Position numbers and translations under genes: made by a program
In this document: positions 1-13,766 of the stretch, in pieces
Layout: every line of letters begins with the position of its first letter
How positions within the stretch are numbered: the stretch's first letter is position 1
The notes under the pieces: generated by a model
What the model was told of the DNA's origin: nothing
Database searches by the model: none
The model's input: only the letters and a program-made list of their open reading frames with translations
NCBI GenBank assembly: GCA_021432635.1
Contig: MU270136.1
Span: forward strand, 25,914-89,913
Reading direction: 5' to 3'
Source of the DNA: Thozetella sp. PMI_491
Lineage: Eukaryota > Ascomycota > Sordariomycetes > Chaetosphaeriales > Chaetosphaeriaceae
DNA length: 64,000 nucleotides

Positions 1-3000
1 TACTTGACGCGCTCATCAGTCTCTTCCCCGAATTTTCCAAGGGTCGGGCCCAGCCTATGCTTTGTAACGTGGAAAATCAAGTCGCACTCTGCCTCGACCC
101 GTCCCGGAAAGTTTGGCTGGAGGCGAAGTCGAACGATGAGCTGCGCTGTTCCTGGGAATGGAGCATCGCCAGCGCACCAGCTATCGCGGGGAATAATGTA
201 AAAACCACCAAACACGTCACCGGAAGGGCCGTATTTGTCTCGAATGAAGACGTTGACAAGAAGAGCGAGTTCGCACGCTATGAGCGCCTTGTGGGGTACG
301 CGCGGTGTACGAAGCTATTGGATGGCTCTTCTGGCGACGTCGGGATCGACATAATGCAGGGTCGTGGCATCTACGCTGCCTTCAGTGACGTTGTTGACTA
401 TCCCGCGCAGTATCGTGGCCTGCAGAAGCTTGTCGGCCGCAGTTTGCCGCCACTTGGCGCCGGCGAGTCGGCCGGACGTGTCGTCAAAAAGCATGACGAC
501 AAGACGTGGCTGGACCCAGTACTATTAGACTGCATTAGCCAGGTCGGTGGTATCTGGGTCAACTGCATGAGAGAGTCTGCGGCCGGGGATATGTACATTG
601 CCACGGGATTTGAGCGCTGGGCCCGAGCTCCGGAGCTTGATGATAGGTACCAGCGGCCCGAGACGTGGGATGTATTTGCCACACACCAGGAAGCATCCGA
701 CCAGCTATTTTTGAGCGACATATTCGCTTTTGACCCTGCAAACGGAAAGCTGGTTGAGGTGATACTCGGAGTCAACTATCACAAAGTCTCGAAGTTGTCG
801 ATGCGCAAGATGCTCACGAGATTGACAGCTTCTGACGTGATGATTGCAGACCAGCCGAAGGTGCTGTCGGCCGAGCTAAGAGAGGAATCACTGCCCATTT
901 CGGATGATGTCGTCAGTGCGTTACAGAAGGGTGATCTTCCAAATCTGTCATCTGGCGGCCCTGATATCTGGGGGGACGTCAAGTCCCTTTTGGCAGAGAT
1001 GTCTGGACTCGAGCCGGAAACGCTGCAGCCAGACTCGCTGCTCGCTGACATCGGTATCGACTCCTTGATGGGCATGGAACTGGCACGCGAGCTTGAAACC
1101 CTCTTCAAGTGTTCCTTACCTAGTGAAGAACTTATGAACGTGGTCGATGTTATCTCACTTGTAAGGCTGGTACAGACAACCTTGGGTCTACCTCATTCCA
1201 GCGAAGGAGAAGGAGACGATGGCGATGATAACTCTTCTTCTGCAAGCATCATCCCAATGTCAGAGTCTGGAACTGGTGCCACGTCTACATCTGGTCTCTC
1301 TGATATGGGAGGCGACGACGCAACCGATGGCAAAGATACTGAACTGCCCCCGTCAATCATCATGGAAGCGTTTGGGGAGTCCAAGGCCCTGACTGACAGG
1401 TTTATCTCCGATTATCACTGTTCCGGGTATATGGATTCTGCCCTTCCCAGACAGACGCAGCTCTGCATCGCCCTTGCTGTCGAAGCGTTTGAGAAGCTTG
1501 GCTGCTGTCTCCGGACGTCCAAGCCAGGACAGGTCCTTAGCCGCATCCAACACATCCCCTCTCATCAACGCCTCGTCGATTATCTCTACCAGATGCTGTC
1601 GGATGAAGCACGCCTCTTGGACATTGTGGATGATACCATTACACGCACGCAGATCGCCGCTCCTTCTAAAACCAGCGACGCCCTGCTCGCCGAGCTGCGT
1701 CGCAATTACCCGGATCACGACTGGGCGAACCGCCTCACACACTTTGCAGGATCTCGCCTAGCTGATGTCCTGTCAGGGAATTGCGACGGCACCAAGCTCA
1801 TATTTGGCACCGAGGAGGGTCGTGAGCTAGTAGCCGGCCTATACGGTGACTCGCTTCTGAATAAGCTCGCGAACGTGCAAATGCAAGACATCATCACACG
1901 TCTTGTGGCCAAGATACCGCGTGATCAAGGGCCACTGCGTGTGCTGGAACTGGGTGCAGGAACAGGCGGCACCACCCGCGACATGGCTGCATTGCTGTCA
2001 CGCCTGGGCGTGCCTGTCGAGTATACTTTCACCGATCTATCCGGCTCGTTCGTGGCGGCCGCGCGGAAGCGATTTGGCAAGGAATATCCCTTTATGAAAT
2101 TCCGAGTCCATGACATCGAGAAACCGCCAGCAGCTGATCTTGTGGGAACGCAGCATGTGATCATTGCCAGTAACGCTATTCATGCCACCCATAACTTGAT
2201 TGAATCGGCCAGAAACATACGCAAGGCCTTGAGACCAGATGGTTTCCTGATGATGCTTGAGATGACAGAGCCTCTGTATTGGGTCGACATGATATTTGGT
2301 CTGTTTGAGGGCTGGTGGCTCTTTGACGACGGCAGGTGTCACGCGATTGCCCATCAGTCCGTTTGGGAACGAGATCTGCAATCTGCGGGATACGGCCACG
2401 TCGACTGGACAGATGGGTATAGTCCCGAGGTACATATCCAGCGAGTCTTCATCGCGTTCGCCTCTCAGTCCACGAAGGACATGTACAAGCGGACAACGCT
2501 ACCTACGCCTCCAATTAATCATCCGACAGCCCCACAGGTCAGCCCAGAGAGAAGGGCCAGGGTGGAAGAATACGTGAGGAAATACAGCAGTGGATTTGAT
2601 TTATCCAGTCCCGCTGACGAGTGGGACAGTTTTGATAAACACACCGCACTCACGCCTGTCCCCAATGTCATCCTCGTCACGGGAGCTACAGGAAGCCTGG
2701 GATGCTACTTGGTTGCACACCTATCGACCCTCCCCCACGTACATGAGATTTTATGTCTCAATCGTCGTAGCCCAACAACCGAAGCTTCTGTCCGCCAGCA
2801 GCGCTCCATGGCCGACAAAGGCATCTCAATCGATGCAGCATACAATGCTAAGCTCACAGTTCTACAATCAGACACCAGCAAGCCCCGTCTTGGACTCTCT
2901 GCCAGTCAATACCGAAATCTTGTCTCCCATGTTACACACATTGTACATAACGCATGGCCAATGAGTGGCAAACGGCCTCTTTCGGCGATGGAGCCTCAGT

Positions 3001-3806
3001 TTCAGGTGATGCGGAATCTCCTTGACCTAGCGCGGGACATTTCGTCCTACCGCTGGGGCCATGGCTACATGTCCTTCAAGCCAACCTTCCAATTCATCTC
3101 ATCGATCGCTGTCGTCGGCTATTACCCACTCCAGCAAGGGAATTCATCTCTTGTCCCTGAGAAGAGGATGGCTCTCGAATCTGTCCTTCCCAGTGGCTAT
3201 GGCGACGCCAAATTTGTGTGCGAGCGCTTGATTGACGAGACACTGCATCGCGTTCCAGATCGCTTCCATGCCATGTGTGTTCGGCCGGGGCAGATTGCGG
3301 GCTCGAAGCGAACCGGCTATTGGAATCAAGTTGAGCACCTGCCGTTTCTTCTCAAGTCAGCACAAACCTTGGGCCTGATGCCTAGTTTCCACGGTGACCT
3401 ATGCTGGACGCCGGTCGAGGACGTCGCCGCTGCCGTCGCGGAACTGTTGCTAGATGCGACCGTGCCAGAGCCTGTCTATCACATCGACAATCCCGTGCGG
3501 CAGAAGTGGGAAGAAGCTCTTCCTATACTCATGTCCGAGCTGGGGATACCGACAGGAAACGTGGTAGCCTTTGAGGAGTGGGTACGTCGCGTGCGCACAT
3601 TCCCCGGCTTGGAGTCAGAGAACCCCGCTGCGAAGTTGATTGATTTCTTGGATGATAACTTTTTGAGAATGTCATGCGGTGGGCTATTGTTGGATACCGA
3701 GAGATCCTGTGCACATTCAACAACGCTGGCAAGGGTTCGGCCAGTAGATGAACAGGTCATGAGGGGATATCTACGGGGCTGGAGGGATACAGGTTTCTTG
3801 CGCTGA
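1..3806 (+). CDS. Non-reducing polyketide synthase, C-terminal part (PT-ACP-CMeT-reductase), 5' truncated
   Basis: The frame is open from nucleotide 3 to the TGA at 3804-3806, giving about 1267 visible residues; the SAT, KS, AT and start of PT lie left of the window. Order seen: end of the product-template domain (residues ~1-275), one ACP (~320-395) with GIDSLMGMEL, whose Ser codon at 1062-1064 is the phosphopantetheine site, a Ser/Gly/Asp-rich linker, a C-methyltransferase (~450-820) with the SAM motif LELGAGTGGTT, and a thioester reductase (~880 to end) with the NAD(P) motif VTGATGSLG and a YGDAK (YxxxK) catalytic pair near 3198-3212. In this family the MT adds methyl branches to the poly-beta-keto chain and the R domain releases it as an aldehyde, as in azaphilone and methylorcinaldehyde synthases. 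No intron is needed in the visible part. The neighbouring halogenase and P450 fit tailoring of its product. Confidence 0.95.
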   Translation, partial: LDALISLFPEFSKGRAQPMLCNVENQVALCLDPSRKVWLEAKSNDELRCSWEWSIASAPAIAGNNVKTTKHVTGRAVFVSNEDVDKKSEFARYERLVGYARCTKLLDGSSGDVGIDIMQGRGIYAAFSDVVDYPAQYRGLQKLVGRSLPPLGAGESAGRVVKKHDDKTWLDPVLLDCISQVGGIWVNCMRESAAGDMYIATGFERWARAPELDDRYQRPETWDVFATHQEASDQLFLSDIFAFDPANGKLVEVILGVNYHKVSKLSMRKMLTRLTASDVMIADQPKVLSAELREESLPISDDVVSALQKGDLPNLSSGGPDIWGDVKSLLAEMSGLEPETLQPDSLLADIGIDSLMGMELARELETLFKCSLPSEELMNVVDVISLVRLVQTTLGLPHSSEGEGDDGDDNSSSASIIPMSESGTGATSTSGLSDMGGDDATDGKDTELPPSIIMEAFGESKALTDRFISDYHCSGYMDSALPRQTQLCIALAVEAFEKLGCCLRTSKPGQVLSRIQHIPSHQRLVDYLYQMLSDEARLLDIVDDTITRTQIAAPSKTSDALLAELRRNYPDHDWANRLTHFAGSRLADVLSGNCDGTKLIFGTEEGRELVAGLYGDSLLNKLANVQMQDIITRLVAKIPRDQGPLRVLELGAGTGGTTRDMAALLSRLGVPVEYTFTDLSGSFVAAARKRFGKEYPFMKFRVHDIEKPPAADLVGTQHVIIASNAIHATHNLIESARNIRKALRPDGFLMMLEMTEPLYWVDMIFGLFEGWWLFDDGRCHAIAHQSVWERDLQSAGYGHVDWTDGYSPEVHIQRVFIAFASQSTKDMYKRTTLPTPPINHPTAPQVSPERRARVEEYVRKYSSGFDLSSPADEWDSFDKHTALTPVPNVILVTGATGSLGCYLVAHLSTLPHVHEILCLNRRSPTTEASVRQQRSMADKGISIDAAYNAKLTVLQSDTSKPRLGLSASQYRNLVSHVTHIVHNAWPMSGKRPLSAMEPQFQVMRNLLDLARDISSYRWGHGYMSFKPTFQFISSIAVVGYYPLQQGNSSLVPEKRMALESVLPSGYGDAKFVCERLIDETLHRVPDRFHAMCVRPGQIAGSKRTGYWNQVEHLPFLLKSAQTLGLMPSFHGDLCWTPVEDVAAAVAELLLDATVPEPVYHIDNPVRQKWEEALPILMSELGIPTGNVVAFEEWVRRVRTFPGLESENPAAKLIDFLDDNFLRMSCGGLLLDTERSCAHSTTLARVRPVDEQVMRGYLRGWRDTGFLR

Positions 3807-7314
<3,508 letters not shown>

Positions 7315-8223
7315 CCCATCCTAGTTTGCCAGCTCTCTAGTCTAGATGTTGCGCATATCTATAGTCTCCAAATTCTCTTCGGGGGGTTTTTTTTTTCTTT
7401 TTTTTTATACCGCCACTAGTGTTTCCCATATGCTGCGATCCAATAAAGCCCGATAATGGGAATATTTCGGCCATCTGAGTCGCAAATGGAGGGGTAAGTC
7501 AAGCCTCGATATGATTTTTCGGATAGTTAGAGACGATCTCGAACGTCAGCCGTTAAGCGCGCCAGATATGGAACCGAATGAAATTTCGACAAGGTAGGGC
7601 AAGGATTCTTAATAATTCTTTATATTTAGATAGACCGCAGGTTTGCCGTATCTCCGGTGTATGCCACGCACCGAACGGGCGGTCCGGTCAACCTCAGCTG
7701 GCCGGCGTGGTCTCACCGGTTGAAAGGTAGCCGCTCCGTACGCCCCAATGCATGCACCGAGTCAATCTTTCTACTGTGCGATTTACTTGATTCCTTACTT
7801 GTGACCAAGATGCCGGGCATGGTAGCTGCTGTGCGAGACAACTGTGGCTGTTCAGCTGTACGATAATTGCATACTTCTGCGAAATTAAGTATAGAGAAAT
7901 TGGTTCAATTCTATGCGTACTAACTGGTATTTACCTCCGCCGTGATGGCGCCGACCCTATCATGCTCATTAATTGCTGCAAGGATAAAAGTCACCTACCG
8001 AAACACCACCATAAAAATCGCTACGTATTGCTCCTTGGGCTGCCTTTGACAACGCAGGCGCTAACCAAGTGTTCCTTCCACCAGTGAGAAGAGGAAAGCG
8101 CTGTCTCTAGGCACTAATTCGCCGCACCGGTGAATTAGATCATACAAGTCCCCGGTAATGTTGAAATGTGTGGTCGTGGAACTAAAGACTTCATCTCCCC
8201 ATCCTTCCTGACAACCTCGAACT
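7315..8223. other. Intergenic region between convergent halogenase and membrane-protein genes
   Basis: No gene supported. A T-rich tract at 7387-7408 probably belongs to the halogenase 3' untranslated region. Nothing else recognised. Confidence 0.5.
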
Positions 8224-9813
8224 TCACAGGTGTTGTAGACACGAACGTAATTTTAACATCGAGTTTGTGCCAGTCGGGGAAGTGCTAGACTTCTGATCAG
8301 ATAATTGTTGCTGCATCCTCTTGATGTACAGAGCAACTTACCTTTTTAATAATGAAAACGAGGAGCTTATGCTTTGCCCGTGTGAAGCTCACCACACCAA
8401 TTACAAAAGGTATCAACTGTCCAGTTGACTCAATAGTGTGAACACCAGAGATATTATTCCACCTAATCGAGAGCTCGACGCTGGCGATGAACCAGATGGT
8501 TGCACCTACAACCCACAACTGCCACAGGCTGGCCACTGTCCAGCTTGAGGTAGACCTAGATTGAATCAGATATGTGTATGATCACGTACAATTCGACTCT
8601 GAGCTTACAATTTGTCCAGCTTGTCGCTCTCTTTGTCGGTCTTTTCGTTTGCGTCCGCGAGCCGAGTACCAGAGGAAAATAAGGCGTACAGCGAAAAAAG
8701 TTGACCGGGAACATAAGGCTGATTTGTACCTTCCATCGACTCCATGGCATCAAAGACTGTCCCTAAAACAACCAAAAAAAGATACATAGTAGGAGACGCA
8801 ATCGATATCGCTAACGGGAAGATGCCGGATCCGCTTCTCAGCGCGACTGCCAACTTCTGGACCACTTTTCGCGACCGACTGTGTTTCGTAGGTGGTTTTG
8901 AAGGAGATCGCGGGTGCCTTTTGCCAAAGATTTTCTTCCCTAATAACCATACTAGGTCGCAGATCGCGAGAGCCTCGAAATAAAGAAATAGTCGTTCGAA
9001 GGTCGTGACTAGGATTGAAGCGACCAATCCGAAGCCTACAGTTATCATGACTCCAACCACTTGTAAGAACGTTAGGCAACTCCCGCCTAGATCTCGTTTG
9101 CCGAACATGAATATGAACCCATCCGTCCCGCATAGGCCGTCGGTGCGAAGTGGCGGATACATGCTTCCGAACAACAGAACCGTATTGGTTATGGCAACCA
9201 TGGTGGCGATACTCATCCTCCAGGCTGCACCCATCCAAGAAAGTGAAACATCTTTGAATGCGCTGAGCTCGCTTAGACGCACGGTAAACGCCGGCCCTCC
9301 CAGGTTGGAAAAGACCCTGAACACTCCGGGCAATAAGCCTGCTGAGACGGCATTTTCCACGTCTATGTTCCTAAGAAACGGCGGGACTCTGTCTCTCTTA
9401 GGCCTCTTGGGCCCGTTAGAATGCGAGTTGAAGAATGCCGCCTTGATTTTCTCGACGCGGCGTGGGCTCAAGAGGTGCAGGCGCAACCCGAAAATGGGCA
9501 TCAAGGTGAGTAAATAACCCCAGCAAATCTGCAGCATCAAATACGCCTCGACAACGTTAACCACCTGGTTAGAAATAGCCTGCAGCAATGCTACCATAAT
9601 AGCGAAGATGAACACCGAGTTTGCGGTATGTATTTCCGCAGACGCTTCGGAATCTATCGTGATGCAAAGCCATGTTGAGTACCATTGAAGGTAGACACCG
9701 ATGCGGATGCCGAGGCCGTAGAGGTCCGGGTTGCCCTCAAACCCGGGGCAGTGTGCTTCAGAGGTTAAATTTGAAGAGCTCGACATTCTTATTTCATTTT
9801 GGAAGCGACACAA
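8224..9813 (-). CDS. Uncharacterised fungal integral membrane protein, 3 exons
   Basis: Multi-pass membrane protein of a family common in ascomycetes but of unknown function. Exons 9813-8609, 8555-8342 and 8292-8224 stay in frame and give about 495 residues; the introns are GTAAGC..TCTAG and GTAAGT..ATCAG. If the last intron is not removed, the frame stops at 8297. A second Met 27 bases downstream (9786) gives MSSSSNLT and may be the true start. The N-terminus has a conserved-looking segment (CPGFEGNPDLYGLG), then about eight hydrophobic stretches, a basic cytoplasmic loop (KRPKRDR), and a C-terminal helix-rich part with SIRWNNISGVHTIEST. It lies between the halogenase and the P450, so it could belong to the biosynthetic cluster, but no transporter motif is visible and the role is open. 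Confidence 0.75.
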
Positions 9814-11214
9814 GAAAATGAAAAGAATTCTCTAAGTGACCTGTTGTGCGGCTGCCTGAAAATATAATCCCGAAAATCTCCACCACGTGATTCAGCCGCA
9901 TGAGGCTACGAGGCGTGCAGCCGGGTTGGAAAATAACCACGTGAAGAAACTAGTCGAAACATTGAGGTTGAGGTTATTTGTGAATCGAGAACACTTGCCG
10001 GTTACCCACAGCGTATACTGATCACATCGGGCTCATTCAATTGCTCAAGTATACGCTTTCATTGTAGAATATGTCTTGTCTTTCTAACCTACCCATGAAA
10101 AGGTAGGCGTCATACTATGCACAGGACGGCTCATAGCCACGCCTCAATACCGCTAAAGATAAACCTACGTAGATAATCACAATATAGGTCCGTAGGAAGG
10201 TAATGACAGCAATGAAAGAAACGAAAGTCTCTTTTCCGTGAGGCCCAGAGTATACCAACTTGCCTTTGAAGAGGTCACGGTGAAAACAGGACCCTGGTGG
10301 GATGGTGAAGTGAGGGCTACGCATTAAATTAACATGGTCTTGTCTATAATACTACTAGGGATAGCGCTGCACCTCCCCCTTACTCTACCTAAAAGCCAGC
10401 CCTTGTAGCTCACACAGCAATGCCAAACTTGGTATCTCAGACACAGTCGATAAACAACGCATGTTCTGTACCGACAAAAGGCAGCTGAAAGGGTTATATA
10501 TGCAGATCATTTATAGTAGATAGTGTTCCCTCTGCGGGCAAAGTTAGCTGTGCGCTTTCACTGGGTATTACATAGATTGAAGGGGGGGCTCGTATATGAG
10601 GGTTTATAGATTATTCATTCTCTTAGTTGACTCTCGTGTAATAACCCTATAATCCTTAGATGCTTTTTAAGCCAATAAGAGCAACTACAGCCACTATGTA
10701 ATTTAGTTGTATTAAGGTAGCCTTCTCAAGGTTAGGGGACAGGGTAGCTTAGCATGTGACTTAAGATAGCCAATTGTAGGGCGGGATAATAGATCCTATA
10801 CGCGTAACTAGGGATTATAGGGTTATTTCAGGAGATTTAAGGCTGACTTCAAGATAATTCTTTCTCCTGTATAAATAAAGATTGAATGACGTTAAATTCA
10901 AGGTCTTGAAACAAAGACGTAGATTTTAAAGGCAATAACCCAAGTAAAATCACTAAAGTTACGATATAATGACAGAAGAGATACAATAGAAACAGTCCAC
11001 AAGTTCTTTATTACTCCAAAGGACAGTGCCATGAAATGAGCCTTGCTGACTTTTACACAAAACACGATGGCTAAGAGTGTCTCTCAGACATTAGATGATG
11101 TTCAATCTTGCTGCCCCGAGGTTTGGGTGTAAAGACCTTATCAGTTGTTCTGTCCTTGGCTAATGAGCTAGGACTTCAATGATCACAGCCCTTAACCTAA
11201 CTTCCGTCATTTCG
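9814..11214. other. AT-rich intergenic region
   Basis: About 1.4 kb with no supported gene. From about 10480 to 11000 it is AT-rich with TAGGGTTAT-like words and scattered TAG/TAA in all frames, which looks like decayed, possibly RIP-affected DNA. No terminal repeats found. Confidence 0.45.
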
Positions 11215-13027
11215 TCAGCTATTTAATGGTACCGGCTCCGCGATTTTTACAAACATGTCGCGATGGCAGTTAATCAAGTAAGACTGTTCGGCCCACGGGG
11301 ACACAGGATTGACGAGTTGGAAATCGAATTCACGGAGCAACTAGGACAGTATTTGCGTTAGCCGAATGGTCACCGCCATGCAATTCCATGGGGGTTAAGA
11401 GCAAGACGTCAGAGATGAGCCTTTCTCACCTCGAAAAACACCTTATTCAGCTCCATTACAGCAACGGACTTTCCCGCACACATCCACCTACCGCCACCAA
11501 AAGTGATATCGAGAGCCCGGTCCATTGCGAGTTTCTGCTCTGGGCTGCACTCGAGAAATCTCTCGGGCCGGAAGATATCAACGTCAGCGCCGAAGATGTC
11601 TTTTCTCCGGGTAAGCGCTGCCGTGTTGTGGCCAACTGCAGTCCCACCCGGGACGAAGAGTCCATCGATTGTATCACCCTCGGGCGGAACGACCTTGTAT
11701 TGCCCATAGGGTACTGGGTTCCTAATGCGGTAGCCCTCCCATATTACGGCTTGGAGGTAGGGAAGCCTCAGGGCCTCTGACTGTGATATCGGACTCGAGA
11801 CTTTCCCTTGCTCTACCGCTTGCTTGATCTCTGTTTTCAGCCGGCCGTAGACACTTGGGGTCGTCATAATATGGAGCATTGTGGATTGAATCGTCGAGGC
11901 AGTTGTATCTGACCCGGCGATGAGCTGCACTAGAGCTTCTGCTTCAAGCTCGCGCTGACTGACACCGCGGTGAATGAGACCGTTCTTTTAAGTCAGTCCA
12001 GACTTCCAAAAGGTCTGGTAGAAGGACGCATCTTCGTAGCCGGAGGTGATACAGGTACGATTCGGGAAGGCAGGAAAGAAATGTACATACAAACATGTCT
12101 GGCGTATCCGGCCCTTCATTGTTAAAACGTTTCACAATGAGATCTTTGGTAATCCTTGCAGGGGATTTAAATGTTAGCGACGTATTGTTTGCGTGGGTGT
12201 GACTGCGCCTAATGAGCAACGAGATAGCAGTGGAATATTCCTTACCCCATGACCTTGCCAACACCTGTCCTGTCTGTCGACTTCGGGCCCAAAAGGAGCA
12301 GGCCAATATATGAGAAAGTAATGCGTCGAAGCCATGGGATATCCATGCTTGATACCATCAAGGCTTGTATTTTATCTACATTAGCTAGCCACCCGTATAT
12401 ATCGTCGCCTTCGTCCAAGTAGCCGAACGGCTTTCCATGGCCAAGTCGGGTGATAACATCCATGGTGAAGCATCGAGACAAGTGCGCGAAATCTGCGACG
12501 CACAGATCTTCACCCTTGGATAAATACTTCCGTCGAATTAAGTCGACCAAGCGGAGAACCTGAGAGTCCACAGATGCCTCTAGGTCTGGATTTTCACGAC
12601 TGCTGTAACCGCCGATTATCTTAGCTTTGAGCTTATCATGCTCCGCAGTGTCAATAATGGAGAATGTCGTATCCATATCGTATGTGAACTTTGTCGCAAG
12701 ATACCAGGTATCACGACGATAGCTACTCTTGATTCCTGACATCCTCCGGAAGACGTCTGGGTCGTCGCTGACGAGGGAGTTCGGCCCTACCCGGACAAGA
12801 GATCCGTACGCTCTAAGTCCTTGATATGCTTCATAGTTTAGCCCTTTTATAGTGTTGTATCCAACCCATGCGTACGAGACAGACGCCAAACGTGGGCCTG
12901 GGATGTGAGAGAGCCGATACCAGCTCCAGAAATTGGCTATAATAATCCACAGGCCGATGCCAAGTATAAGACAGACGGCAATGGCCTGGGTGTCTAAGGC
13001 GTTCATTCCATTTTTAACTAGTGTCAT
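11215..13027 (-). CDS. Cytochrome P450 monooxygenase (pisatin-demethylase-like), 4 exons
   Basis: Haem-thiolate monooxygenase, probably anchored in the ER. Exons 13027-12246, 12154-12091, 11984-11430 and 11340-11215 give 508 residues in one frame. Visible in order: N-terminal membrane helix (~15-38), proline hinge HIPGPRLA, I-helix AGSDTTAS, K-helix E-x-x-R as WEGYR, the PERF region (FRPERF), and the haem loop FGGGRWMCAGK with the Cys ligand. The last exon supplies the usual C-terminal strand (LLREFDFQL). The overall pattern resembles the pisatin demethylase group of fungal P450s, whose members hydroxylate or demethylate varied aromatic and terpenoid substrates. Its position beside a PKS and halogenase suggests oxidation of the polyketide. 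The substrate is not deducible from sequence. Confidence 0.92.
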
Positions 13028-13766
13028 GATGAGGAGTAACTGCTCACTTGCTTTAACTTGAAGGGACTTCCAGCAGTAAGACGGCGGAGGGCTAGGGGGG
13101 GGATTAGAGGTAGGATAAAAGCATGCTCTACCTGACGCTGCCTTAGATGACTGGCTGGTGCAAGAACCCCAAACTGACGGGAGTTTAAAATATCAGACAA
13201 CGTGTTTAGACCTGATTGGAAAGATTCAGTAAATAATTAGGACGATCAGTGCGACGTTAGAGCGGGGTTAACAACTTGCATCAATCCTTATCTACTGCCT
13301 GTGTGTGGGTGTGGCTAAATGTGCAGAAATATTGCATAGATGTTGTGTTGCACACCTCTTGAGGTTGAGGACCTTGACGTCTTGGGTTAGCGCACTTTGG
13401 CTGTCAAGTAAGTGCCGACTATAAACGCCACCTCATGCCGCATAGCCGACCCATTCCGTCAGAAACCTCCGACATATTTTGTGGTCTATCTACCTATCAA
13501 AATCTCCCTATATGTACACGGTTGTCCTTCAACTGTGTGTGGAAAGATCTTACGTAGATAATTGACCACATAGGTAGAGAGTGAGTTATAGCTCTTGTAT
13601 ACTCGTAGAGCGAGATCGGCAGCGAGCAGGATCTCACATCGGGCATCGTAATAAGTAGGGTGGCTAACTAAGGGAGCTGGCGAAACAATGGTTTATTGAT
13701 CACACGAAGCTCGTACTATGGAAATTGCCGCTAAGAGCCGTCGAACTAGTGGGGTGTGCTTGGCCT
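13028..13766. other. Intergenic region upstream of the P450 gene
   Basis: Promoter side of the P450 gene and 3' flank of the dynamin-like gene. No further gene or clear motif recognised. Confidence 0.5.

Noticed and set aside
9005-9517. 170-residue + strand ORF
   Set aside because: Shadow of the minus-strand membrane protein, which has two supported splice junctions and family-like blocks.
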